Under the pieces are notes generated by a model. The model saw nothing but the letters and a program-made list of their open reading frames with translations. It did no database searches and was not told the origin of the DNA. Below are positions 55,274 through 64,000 of a stretch of 64,000 nt of DNA, piece after piece. Location: contig NZ_JACXXO010000003.1 of NCBI RefSeq assembly GCF_017980685.1, forward strand, positions 310,001 through 374,000, in the 5' to 3' direction. Both the position numbers and the translations under genes were made by a program. Each line of letters starts with the position of its first letter. Position 1 is the stretch's first letter. The DNA is from Pseudomonas iridis. GTDB taxonomy: Bacteria; Pseudomonadota; Gammaproteobacteria; Pseudomonadales; Pseudomonadaceae.

Positions 55274-55510
55274 TTATGCCTTGGAAAACAGGCTCGGTTC
55301 GGCTTGCACCAAAGCAAAGCGTGGGACCTGCTCGCCGTCAACCTCGACGGACTCCAGAAACATGCTCAGGGGACGCACCCAAAAGCCGTAATCACCATAC
55401 AGGGCTTGGTAAAACACCACTTCTTCTTCCGTCTCGGAGTGCCGCGCGACATTGAAAACGCGGTACTGCGGACCTTTGTAATGCTGGTAGAGCCCAGGTT
55501 GTATCGGCAT
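55274..55510 (-). CDS. DUF1653 domain protein
   Basis: A 78-residue protein that is almost entirely a DUF1653 domain: PGLYQHYKGPQYRVFNVARHSE, then VFYQALYGDYGFWVRPLSMF. The function is unknown. The ATG at 55510 has GAGGGA 9 bases upstream. It lies 98 bases downstream of fadA in the same direction, but fadA has its own terminator, so it may be separately expressed. It ends 114 bases before topA. Confidence 0.85.
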   Translation of the reverse strand: MPIQPGLYQHYKGPQYRVFNVARHSETEEEVVFYQALYGDYGFWVRPLSMFLESVEVDGEQVPRFALVQAEPSLFSKA

Positions 55511-55559
55511 GGTTTGGCCCTCCCTCAATTTTTTTCAAAATAAAAACAAAATAAATCCA

Positions 55560-55591
55560 CAAAAACAAAAACCGGGGCACTTGGCCCCGGC
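55560..55591 (-). terminator. Intrinsic terminator of fadBA
   Basis: On the minus strand CCGGGGC-CAAGT-GCCCCGG is followed by TTTTTGTTTTTG. It begins about 18 bases after the fadA stop. Confidence 0.93.
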
Positions 55592-55608
55592 TTCCATCGA
55601 CGAGACGC

Positions 55609-56790
<1,182 letters not shown>

Positions 56791-56816
56791 TCACTCTCGC
56801 TCAAAAGTTGGGACGC

Positions 56817-58964
56817 TTAACCGAAGAACCGTTGGCCGGTTTTGGCCATTTCACGCAGTTTTGCGGTCGGGTGGTACAGCGCGCCCAAATCAGCGTACTG
56901 GTCAGCCAGGGCAACGAACTCGGCAACACCGATCGAATCGATGTAGCGCAGCGCACCGCCACGGAATGGAGGGAAACCGATACCGTAGACCAGACCCATG
57001 TCGGCTTCAGCGGCGGTTTCAACGATGCCGTCTTCCAGGCAACGCACGGTTTCCAGGCAGAGCGGGATCATCATCCAGTTGATGATGTCTTCGTCAGTGA
57101 CTTCGCGCTGCTCGTAAACGATCGGCTTGAGCACTTCCAGTACCGACGGATCGGCAACTTTCTTCTGCTTGCCCTTCTTGTCGGTCTCGTAGGCGTAGAA
57201 GCCCTTGCCGTTTTTCTGACCCAGACGCTTGGCTTCGTAAAGCACGTCAATGGCCGAGCGACGGTCATCTTTCATGCGATCCGGGAAGCCTTCGGCCATG
57301 ACGTCACGACCGTGGTGACCGGTGTCGATGCCGACCACGTCCATCAGGTATGCCGGGCCCATCGGCCAGCCGAATTTTTCCATGACCTTGTCGATACGGA
57401 CGAAGTCCACACCGGCGCTGACCAGTTTGGCGAAACCGCCGAAGTACGGGAACAGTACGCGGTTGACCAGGAAGCCCGGGCAGTCGTTGACGACGATCGG
57501 GTTCTTGCCCATCTTCTTGGCGTAGGCAACGGTGGTAGCAACAGCCAGCTCGCTGGACTTCTCGCCACGGATCACTTCCACCAGCGGCATCATGTGCACC
57601 GGGTTGAAGAAGTGCATACCGACGAAGTTTTCCGGACGCTTGAGGGCCTTGGCCAACAGGCTGATGGAAATGGTCGAAGTGTTGGACGCGAGGATGGTGT
57701 CCTCTTTGACCTTGTCTTCAACTTCAGCCAATACGGCTTGCTTGACCTTCGGGTTCTCGACTACAGCTTCAACGACCAGATCGACGTGACCGAAATCACC
57801 GTAAGACAGGGTCGGACGAATGCCGTTGAGAACTTCAGCCATTTTCGCTGGGGTCATGCGACCTTTATCAACGCGGCCAACCAGCAGCTTGGCGGCTTCG
57901 GCCAGACCCTGCTCGATACCGTGCTCGTTGATGTCTTTCATCAGGATCGGCGTGCCTTTGGAGGCCGACTGATAAGCGATACCGCCACCCATGATGCCTG
58001 CGCCCAATACAGCGGCCTGCTTCACGTCTTTGGCGATTTCGTCGTAGGCCTTGGCCTTTTTCTTCAGTTCCTGATCGTTCAGGAACAAACCGATCAAGCT
58101 CTGCGCGGCAGAGGTCTTGGCCAGTTTGACGAAACCGGCGGCTTCAACTTCCAGCGCCTTGTCGCGACCGAAGTTTGCAGCTTTCTGAATGGTCTTGATC
58201 GCTTCAACCGGCGCCGGATAGTTCGGACCAGCCTGACCGGCGACGAAACCTTTGGCGGTTTCGAAAGCCATCATTTGTTCGATAGCGTTCAGCTTGAGCT
58301 TTTCCAGCTTCGGCTGACGCTTGGCCTTGTAGTCGAACTCGCCGGAAATGGCGCGTTTGATCAGCTCAAGGGCCGCTTCCTGCAGTTTCTCTGGAGCAAC
58401 CACGGCATCGACTGCGCTAACTTTCAGCGCGTCTTCCGGACGGTTTTCCTTGCCGGACGCAATCCACTCGATGGCGTTGTCGGCACCGATCAGGCGCGGC
58501 AGACGTACGGTGCCGCCGAAGCCTGGGTAGATGCCCAGTTTGACTTCCGGCAGACCGATCTTGGCCTTGGTGGACATGACGCGATAGTCAGCCGCCAGGC
58601 ACATTTCCAGACCGCCACCCAGGGCGATGCCATTGATCGCGGCGACAGTCGGAACGTTGAGGTCTTCGAAATCGCTGAAGATCTTGTTGGCTTCGAGATT
58701 GCCAGCAACGAGCTCCGCATCCGGCAGCTTGAAGTTCTCGACAAATTCGGTGATGTCGGCGCCGACGATGAACACGTCCTTGCCACTGCTGACGATCACG
58801 CCCTTGATCGAAGCATCTGCCTTGATGGTGTCTACGGCCTGACGCAGTTCGTTCAGGGTTAGACGGTTGAACTTGTTGACGGACTCACCCTTGAGGTCGA
58901 ATTTCAATTCGACGATGCCACTTTCAAGAGCTTTAACCGTGATGGCTTTACCTTCGTAAATCAT
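56817..58964 (-). CDS. fadB: Fatty acid oxidation complex alpha subunit
   Basis: A 715-residue multifunctional protein. The N-terminal enoyl-CoA hydratase/isomerase has [16 protein letters not shown] near residue 115. The C-terminal 3-hydroxyacyl-CoA dehydrogenase has the Rossmann motif [16 protein letters not shown] near residue 320 and the [15 protein letters not shown] signature. It forms an alpha2beta2 complex with FadA. The ATG at 58964 gives [10 protein letters not shown], the usual N-terminus; an open frame further upstream is rejected. The 5' region holds a CAAACG/CGTTTG inverted pair that might be a PsrA-related site. Confidence 0.97.
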   Translation of the reverse strand: MIYEGKAITVKALESGIVELKFDLKGESVNKFNRLTLNELRQAVDTIKADASIKGVIVSSGKDVFIVGADITEFVENFKLPDAELVAGNLEANKIFSDFEDLNVPTVAAINGIALGGGLEMCLAADYRVMSTKAKIGLPEVKLGIYPGFGGTVRLPRLIGADNAIEWIASGKENRPEDALKVSAVDAVVAPEKLQEAALELIKRAISGEFDYKAKRQPKLEKLKLNAIEQMMAFETAKGFVAGQAGPNYPAPVEAIKTIQKAANFGRDKALEVEAAGFVKLAKTSAAQSLIGLFLNDQELKKKAKAYDEIAKDVKQAAVLGAGIMGGGIAYQSASKGTPILMKDINEHGIEQGLAEAAKLLVGRVDKGRMTPAKMAEVLNGIRPTLSYGDFGHVDLVVEAVVENPKVKQAVLAEVEDKVKEDTILASNTSTISISLLAKALKRPENFVGMHFFNPVHMMPLVEVIRGEKSSELAVATTVAYAKKMGKNPIVVNDCPGFLVNRVLFPYFGGFAKLVSAGVDFVRIDKVMEKFGWPMGPAYLMDVVGIDTGHHGRDVMAEGFPDRMKDDRRSAIDVLYEAKRLGQKNGKGFYAYETDKKGKQKKVADPSVLEVLKPIVYEQREVTDEDIINWMMIPLCLETVRCLEDGIVETAAEADMGLVYGIGFPPFRGGALRYIDSIGVAEFVALADQYADLGALYHPTAKLREMAKTGQRFFG

Positions 58965-59239
58965 CAACTGATCTCCACGATATGGAAGCTGAACAGTACA
59001 CGTCGGACGCAGGCGAATGGCTAGGCAGGACGCTTTTTCGTCGATGCTGACACCAATCCACCCGGCACACCCGCCAACGCGATAGTCGGGATTCTGTAGG
59101 AGCAGTCTGTAAGACAAACGCTCAATTCATACGCCCGTTTGATTTGGGTACGTCACCTTCACGGAATTTCCAACAATTGTCAATCGCCCAAAATGCGGGT
59201 TGGAATGCGACTTTGCGGTCATTTCCGTACCATGCAGAT

Positions 59240-59442
59240 CCGCAACACGCGCCTGCATGTGAAGCCATTCATAGGATCAATAGTTAGAAAAGTCGCCCTA
59301 ATTCGCAGCGAGGCCTGTTTAAAAGTCTACGCTCACGGGACGATAGGTAAATGCGCTGCCCGTTTGAAGCCGGGGTCAGTGGTAAAAAAGTTTCCGGCCT
59401 GCCTGGCCAACCCGCCCGATGAATCATGTCGGGCTTTTTATT
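59240..59442 (+). ncRNA. Candidate small RNA ending at an orphan terminator (5' end not defined)
   Basis: The plus-strand terminator at 59415-59442 has no plus-strand coding region before it within this gap, so it probably ends a non-coding transcript. The segment before it can form local stems, such as CCGGGG against TTCCGG. I could not place a convincing promoter, so the 5' boundary is a guess. I cannot match it to a named sRNA family. Confidence 0.35.
59415..59442 (+). terminator. Orphan plus-strand intrinsic terminator
   Basis: GCCCGA-TGAATCATG-TCGGGC is followed by TTTTTATT. Read on the minus strand there is no T-tract, so it acts only in the plus direction, where no gene precedes it. 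Confidence 0.8.
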
Positions 59443-59456
59443 GCTCGTCTGCCGGA

Positions 59457-59485
59457 CGTTTCGCACCGTTGCGGTGCGAAACGTC
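59457..59485. other. Perfect 13-bp hairpin downstream of the hypothetical gene
   Basis: ACGTTTCGCACCG and CGGTGCGAAACGT flank a TTG loop. No T-tract follows on either strand. It lies 7 bases after the minus-strand stop at 59492. Confidence 0.75.
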
Positions 59486-59491
59486 TGTGAG

Positions 59492-59929
59492 TCACGCCAG
59501 CGCTTTCAGAGTGGCGTCGATATCCAGCAAAACCGTGGCTTCTCCCTTCTCGCCCCAATACAAGGCGATCATCTGCTTATCCGCCTCAATCTTGAAGACG
59601 TTGCCTGGCAACTTTTCGAAATGATTGAGCAGCGCCCGATCCTCGCAGGTTTCCTGCCACTGATTGACCCACACGCCTGGCGATTTTTGCCAGTAAGTCC
59701 AGCATGCCGGCTGATTACCGCGACGCGGCCGATGGTATTGCGCGCACGGATCCGGCGGCTCTTGCGACAGCCAGTGCGGCCACTCCTGAGGCGCCAGTTG
59801 CATGGCCAGGCCAATACGACGCGCCTCCATGCGCAGAGCGATTCGACCGCTCTGCGCGCGCGATGGACGCAACCATGCCAGTGGGCTCAATACCACCAAC
59901 AGGATTGACACCACTATCCAGACCGTCAT
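59492..59929 (-). CDS. Hypothetical membrane-anchored protein
   Basis: A 145-residue protein with one N-terminal membrane helix (MTVWIVVSILLVVLSPLAWL) followed by a basic stretch (RPSRAQSGRIALRMEARR), so the bulk should be cytoplasmic. The soluble part has several Trp and Cys residues (CWTYWQKSPGVWVNQWQETC). I recognise no family. The ATG at 59929 has GGAG 7 bases upstream. It is divergent from the universal stress protein gene. Confidence 0.75.
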   Translation of the reverse strand: MTVWIVVSILLVVLSPLAWLRPSRAQSGRIALRMEARRIGLAMQLAPQEWPHWLSQEPPDPCAQYHRPRRGNQPACWTYWQKSPGVWVNQWQETCEDRALLNHFEKLPGNVFKIEADKQMIALYWGEKGEATVLLDIDATLKALA

Positions 59930-60032
59930 ATCTGTACTCCCGTTTTCTGATGAGCCCATTGCGTCACTTTGGAACCAATGCGCTTGAAACCAGCCATACT
60001 TACCAATATTGAACCCTTACGAGGAGCGCCTC

Positions 60033-60470
60033 ATGCCCTACCACCACATCCTGGTCGCCGTAGATCTGACTGAAGAGTGCGACCCCGTCATCCACCGCGC
60101 CCGCGAGCTGTCGGTGAGCAACGGCGCCAAGCTCTCGCTGGTGCATATCGTCGAACCGATGGCCATGGCTTTTGGCGGCGACGTACCGATGGACCTGTCA
60201 CAACTGCAACAGCAGCAGTTCGATCAGGCCAAGGAACGCCTTGAGCGCCTGAAGCTCAAGTACACAGAGCTTGAAGGCGCCAACTGCCACTTGACCTACG
60301 GCCAGCCGCGTCAGGAAATCCATCACTTCGCCAAGGAACAGCAATGCGATCTGATCGTGGTCGGCAGCCATGGCCGTCATGGTCTGGCGCTATTGCTGGG
60401 CTCGACAGCCAATGATGTGCTGCACGGCGCGCCTTGCGATGTGCTGGCGGTGCATCTGGTCAAACGCTAA
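60033..60470 (+). CDS. Universal stress protein, UspA family
   Basis: A 145-residue single-domain Usp. HHILVAVDLTEECD is the first strand, and VVGSHGRHGLALLLGSTA is the G2xG9xG(S/T) ATP-binding loop near residue 110, so this is an ATP-binding type. Such proteins support survival under stress, here probably anaerobic or stationary conditions. GAGGAG 8 bases upstream sets the ATG at 60033. A decayed REP and a terminator follow. Confidence 0.92.
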   Translation: MPYHHILVAVDLTEECDPVIHRARELSVSNGAKLSLVHIVEPMAMAFGGDVPMDLSQLQQQQFDQAKERLERLKLKYTELEGANCHLTYGQPRQEIHHFAKEQQCDLIVVGSHGRHGLALLLGSTANDVLHGAPCDVLAVHLVKR

Positions 60471-60472
60471 AA

Positions 60473-60538
60473 CCTGCAGGAGCGGCCGAAGGCTGCGGTC
60501 CTGCGGATCAAAAGATCACAGCCATCGACAGCCCCTGC
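60473..60538. repeat. Decayed type A REPIN
   Basis: CCTGCAGGAGCGGCCGAAGG on the left and CATCGACAGCCCCTGCA on the right surround GGATCAAAAGATC. It is a mutated copy of the element at 29784-29866. Confidence 0.6.
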
Positions 60539-60578
60539 AAAAAGCCCGGCCTCACGCAAATGAGGCCGGGCTTTTTAA
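60539..60578. terminator. Bidirectional terminator between usp and the ABC-F gene
   Basis: AAAGCCCGGCCTCA-CGCAAA-TGAGGCCGGGCTTT with T-tract. It separates convergent genes. Confidence 0.95.
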
Positions 60579-60590
60579 TGGCTGAAGCAA

Positions 60591-62507
60591 TCAGGCATCC
60601 AGCTCGGCCCACCGCTCCACCAACGCTTCCAGTTCCGCCTGCAATTGCTCGAGCGAGGCAATAACCTTGGCAGTCTCTGCGGCAGGACGCTGATAGAAAC
60701 CGCTGTCGGCCATTTCAGCTTCAACGGCAGCGATCTGCTGCTCCTTGGCATCGATATCGCCCGGCAACGCTTCCAGCTCGCGCTGCAGCTTGTAGCTCAG
60801 CTTTTTCTTGGCAGCCGGAGCAGCAACGGGCGCAGCAGCGGCCGGCTCAGCAGTAACCACTGCCGAGTTCAGGTCAGCTTTGCCCGACTTGCTCTCGGTC
60901 ACGCCCAACAGACGCGGCGAGCCGCCCTGACGGATCCAGTCCTGATAACCGCCGACGTATTCACGCACCTTGCCTTCACCTTCGAAGACCAGGGTGCTGG
61001 TGACCACGTTATCGAGGAATGCCCGGTCGTGGCTGACCATCAGCACAGTGCCGTTGAACGTCAGCAGCACTTCTTCAAGCAGCTCGAGGGTTTCCACGTC
61101 CAGGTCGTTGGTCGGTTCGTCGAGTACCAGCAGGTTCGCCGGCTTGCTGAACAGCTTGGCCAGCAACAGACGCGCACGCTCACCACCCGACAGCGCCTTG
61201 ACCGGCGTGCGAGCACGCTGCGGGCTGAACAGGAAGTCACCGAGGTAGCTCAGCACGTGACGGCTCTGACCGTCGATATCGATAAAGTCGCGACCTTCGG
61301 CGACGTTGTCGATTACGGTTTTTTCCAGATCCAGCTGATGGCGCAACTGGTCGAAGTACGCCACGTCGATCCGCGTGCCCTCTTCCACTTTGCCGCTGGT
61401 TGGCTGCAAGCCGTTGAGCATCAGCTTCAACAGGGTGGTCTTGCCGGTACCGTTGGCGCCAAGCAGACCGATACGGTCGCCGCGCTGCAGAACCATAGAG
61501 AAATCCTTGATCAGGAACGGGCCGCCCGGATGAGCAAAGCTCACGTTCTCGAGCACCATCACCTGCTTGCCGGACTTGTCGGCGGTGTCCAGCTGAATGT
61601 TGGCCTTGCCGGTACGCTCACGACGCTCGCTGCGCTCAACGCGCAGGGCTTTCAGGGCGCGCACGCGACCTTCGTTACGGGTACGACGGGCCTTGATGCC
61701 CTGACGGATCCACACTTCTTCCTGGGCCAGTCGCTTGTCGAACAGCGCGTTGGCAGTGGCTTCGGCAGCGAGCTCGGCTTCTTTGTGCACGAGGAAGCTG
61801 GCGTAGTCGCCGTTCCAGTCGATCAGGCCGCCGCGATCCAGTTCCAGGATGCGCGTGGCGAGGTTTTGCAGGAACGAACGGTCGTGCGTGATGAACAACA
61901 CGGCGCCCTGGAAATCTTTCAGCGCTTCTTCAAGCCAGGCAATCGCACCGATGTCCAGGTGGTTGGTTGGCTCGTCGAGCAGCAGCAGATCCGGCTCGGA
62001 CACCAGCGCCTGCGCCAGCAGCACGCGACGACGCCAGCCACCGGACAACTCGGCGAGGGTCTTGTCGGCCGGCAGTTGCAGGCGGCTGAGGGTGCTGTCG
62101 ACAAGGGTCTGCAAGCGCCAGCCATCACGGGCTTCGAGGTCGTGCTGAACGTGCATGAGCTTGTCCAGATCGGCATCGGTAACGATGTTCTGGCTCAAGT
62201 GATGGTATTCGGCGAGCAACGCGCCAACGCCGTCGAGGCCTTCAGCCACCACGTCGAATACTGTCCGCTCGTCGGCCACAGGCAATTCTTGCGGCAGTTC
62301 GCCGATTTTCAGACCGGGGGCACGCCACACCGAGCCGTCATCAGGCTTCTGGTCGCCCTTGACCAGTTTCATCATGCTGGACTTGCCAGTGCCATTGCGG
62401 CCGATGATGCACACCCGCTCACCACGGGCGATCTGCCAGGACACCTTGTCCAACAACGGCATAGCGCCGAACGCAAGGGACACATCGCTGAATTTGAGCA
62501 GGGTCAT
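60591..62507 (-). CDS. uup: ABC-F family ATPase, Uup type
   Basis: A soluble 638-residue protein with two ABC ATPase domains and no membrane segment, typical of ABC-F translation factors. Walker A motifs are GRNGTGKSS and GANGTGKTT, and signature motifs are LSGGWRRR and LSGGERAR. A linker with basic ERSERRERTGKAN precedes domain two, and a C-terminal coiled coil (YKLQRELEALPGDIDAKEQQ) is characteristic of Uup. The proposed role is at the ribosome and in limiting transposon excision or replication-fork problems. The ATG at 62507 (MTLLKFSDVSLAFG) is the natural start. Confidence 0.9.
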   Translation of the reverse strand: MTLLKFSDVSLAFGAMPLLDKVSWQIARGERVCIIGRNGTGKSSMMKLVKGDQKPDDGSVWRAPGLKIGELPQELPVADERTVFDVVAEGLDGVGALLAEYHHLSQNIVTDADLDKLMHVQHDLEARDGWRLQTLVDSTLSRLQLPADKTLAELSGGWRRRVLLAQALVSEPDLLLLDEPTNHLDIGAIAWLEEALKDFQGAVLFITHDRSFLQNLATRILELDRGGLIDWNGDYASFLVHKEAELAAEATANALFDKRLAQEEVWIRQGIKARRTRNEGRVRALKALRVERSERRERTGKANIQLDTADKSGKQVMVLENVSFAHPGGPFLIKDFSMVLQRGDRIGLLGANGTGKTTLLKLMLNGLQPTSGKVEEGTRIDVAYFDQLRHQLDLEKTVIDNVAEGRDFIDIDGQSRHVLSYLGDFLFSPQRARTPVKALSGGERARLLLAKLFSKPANLLVLDEPTNDLDVETLELLEEVLLTFNGTVLMVSHDRAFLDNVVTSTLVFEGEGKVREYVGGYQDWIRQGGSPRLLGVTESKSGKADLNSAVVTAEPAAAAPVAAPAAKKKLSYKLQRELEALPGDIDAKEQQIAAVEAEMADSGFYQRPAAETAKVIASLEQLQAELEALVERWAELDA

Positions 62508-62721
62508 GAGCTTCTCCAAAAACCGGGGGCGCATTCTACCTGACTTGAGGCTTCAGCAGGCCGGCAATTTGTCTGTCGAAGCACTCTGCACAACATTTGT
62601 TGCGAACTTGTGCTGCAAGGCCCGCAAAGCTTTCGCCGCTCGCCGGCAAAAGGCTAAGCTACAGATAATTCAGTGCTGATTGATGTCGGCACTTGTCATG
62701 ATTTCTCTGCCCGGATGTCTC

Positions 62722-64000
62722 ATGCGCAGTCGCCTCTTCAGTGTTTTGTCCTGTTTGCTACTCTCCGCCGCTGCCGTTCAATCCGCCCAGGCGGTGGACC
62801 TGTCCACCCAGCGTCAGTATTACGATGAAGCCAAACGTGCGTTGGCCAAGGGCGATACCGGCCCCTATACGCGCTATAGCCAGGCGCTGGCCGATTACCC
62901 CCTCGAGCCGTATCTTGCTTACGACGAGCTGACCGCACGCCTGAAAAGCGCCAGCAATGCGGAAATAGAGAAATTCCTCGCCGAACACGGTGACCTGCCC
63001 CAGGCCAACTGGATGAAACTGCGCTGGTTGCGCTGGCTGGCCGATCGCGGTGACTGGGCGACCTTCGTCAAGTATTACGATTCCAAGCTCAACTTCACCG
63101 AACTGGACTGCCTGAACGCGCAGTATCAGATCAGCCACAACAAAAAGACCGAAGGTTACGCCGCCACCGAAAAGCTCTGGCTGACCGGCAAGTCGCAACC
63201 CGCCGCGTGCGATGCACTCTTCGGCATGTGGGCCGCCGAGGGTCAACTGACCGAACAGAAACGCTGGGAGCGCACCAAGCTCGCCGCCCAGGCGCGCAAC
63301 TATCCGCTGGCCAACAGCCTGATCAACGGCCTGACCACCCTCGCCCCCCGTGGTCGCTTGTTGGTGGATGTGGCGCAGAAACCCGAACTGCTCAACCAGC
63401 CGTCGCGTTTTACTCCGGCCGATGAGCCGATGTCCGATGTGGTCAGCCTCGGCCTGCGCCGCCTCGCCCGTCAGGATCCGGAGAAAGCCATGGCGCTGCT
63501 CGACGGTTACGCCAACAGCATGCATTTCTCCCGTGATGAGAAAGTCGCGATCGCCCGGGAAATCGGCCTGACGCTGGCCCGCCGCTTCGACAGCCGCGCA
63601 CTGGACGTGATGACCAAATACGATCCTGAACTGCGTGACAACACCGTTTCCGAATGGCGCTTGCGCCTGCTTCTTCGTCTGGCGCGCTGGGACGATGCTT
63701 ATCAATTGACCCGCCGACTGCCACAGGATCTGGCCACCACCAGCCGCTGGCGTTATTGGCAGGCGCGCAGTCTTGAGCTGGCGCAACCGCAGAACCCGGA
63801 AGCGCAGACCCTGTACAAAAATCTTTCGCGCGAGCGTGACTTCTACGGCTTCCTCGCCGCTGACCGTTCGCAATCTTCTTATTCGTTGAACAACAAACCG
63901 CTGGTGCTTAGCCAGGCGCTGATCAACAAGGTACGCAACACGCCCGGCGTGCGCCGCGCACTCGAGTTTCATGCACGCGGGCAGATCGTCGACGGACGCC
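62722..64000 (+). CDS. slt: Soluble lytic murein transglycosylase Slt, 3' end outside window
   Basis: A periplasmic enzyme that cleaves peptidoglycan strands to 1,6-anhydro products. The visible 426 codons encode a signal peptide (cleavage near AVQSAQA) and the helical superhelical U domain, with repeats such as YDEAKRALAKGDTGPYTRYS and PEKAMALLDGYANSMHFSRD. The catalytic SLT domain would follow past the right edge. The ATG at 62722 gives MRSRLFSVLSCLLLS. Its place after uup matches the recalled P. aeruginosa order. Confidence 0.92.
   Translation, partial: MRSRLFSVLSCLLLSAAAVQSAQAVDLSTQRQYYDEAKRALAKGDTGPYTRYSQALADYPLEPYLAYDELTARLKSASNAEIEKFLAEHGDLPQANWMKLRWLRWLADRGDWATFVKYYDSKLNFTELDCLNAQYQISHNKKTEGYAATEKLWLTGKSQPAACDALFGMWAAEGQLTEQKRWERTKLAAQARNYPLANSLINGLTTLAPRGRLLVDVAQKPELLNQPSRFTPADEPMSDVVSLGLRRLARQDPEKAMALLDGYANSMHFSRDEKVAIAREIGLTLARRFDSRALDVMTKYDPELRDNTVSEWRLRLLLRLARWDDAYQLTRRLPQDLATTSRWRYWQARSLELAQPQNPEAQTLYKNLSRERDFYGFLAADRSQSSYSLNNKPLVLSQALINKVRNTPGVRRALEFHARGQIVDGR

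Larger units (their letters stand above)
58965..59491. other. fadB upstream region with candidate small RNA
   Basis: 527 bases without a protein gene. It holds inverted half-sites CAAACG (59115-59120) and CGTTTG (59136-59141), an orphan plus-strand terminator (59415-59442), and a 13-bp perfect hairpin (59457-59485). Confidence 0.6.

Noticed and set aside
56808..58862. Plus-strand open frame of 684 codons
   Set aside because: Shadow of fadB; the product is His/Asp/Val-rich without domains.

Overview
The window is chromosomal DNA of a Pseudomonas, most likely of the P. fluorescens group. The evidence is the GC-rich coding, the gene order, and three families of Pseudomonas-type REP/REPIN palindromes between genes. 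From memory, three blocks keep the order of P. aeruginosa PAO1: tal-rssC-rssB-pilZ-mlaA-HAD-DUF4404-queF-cupredoxin-copRS (about PA2796-PA2810), lolEDC-pilZ-GDPD-sthA-apbE (about PA2986-PA2993), and gap-mfd-csiV-mtnP-nagZ-psrA-lexA-sulA-topA-fadAB-usp-uup-slt (about PA3001-PA3020). I saw no tRNA, rRNA, CRISPR array, transposase or prophage gene.

Region 1 (1-20443) is an exopolysaccharide (EPS) locus that continues off the left edge. It starts with the 3' part of a WcaJ-type initiating sugar transferase (+). Converging on it is a minus-strand operon like E. coli gfc/yjb: gfcA-like, wza-like, gfcB, gfcC and gfcD/yjbH. Next come galE (-), galU (+) and a small orphan gene that resembles only the C-terminal domain of a phosphomannomutase. 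A second long minus-strand operon holds a Wzb phosphatase, a Wzc tyrosine kinase, a GT4 glycosyltransferase, a pyruvyl transferase, a Wzx-like flippase, a polymerase-like membrane protein, an acyltransferase and an SGNH hydrolase. A divergent secreted glycoside hydrolase closes the locus. Together these describe a Wzx/Wzy-type, probably pyruvylated and acetylated polymer exported through Wza/Wzc with a GfcBCD/YjbH outer-membrane module.

Region 2 (20646-29782) is core genome: transaldolase, the RssB/RssC phosphatase and anti-sigma-antagonist pair, a PilZ protein, MlaA, a degenerate phosphonatase-like protein behind a good Pho box, QueF, and a copper-responsive cupredoxin with CopRS. Region 3 (29882-38602) carries lolCDE, a second PilZ protein, a glycerophosphodiesterase, SthA, ApbE and a CitA-like citrate transporter. 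Region 4 (38788-64000) carries a long-form GAPDH, Mfd, CsiV, a SWIM-SNF2 helicase, MTI phosphorylase, NagZ, PsrA with tandem operators, LexA-SulA with twin SOS boxes, TopA, FadAB, a universal stress protein, an Uup-type ABC-F protein and the start of the lytic transglycosylase Slt.

The points most worth a second look are the EPS locus and a composite DNA motif shared by its two divergent control regions, the orphan phosphomannomutase domain beside galU, the Pho-box-driven pseudoenzyme, and an orphan plus-strand terminator upstream of fadB that suggests a small RNA.
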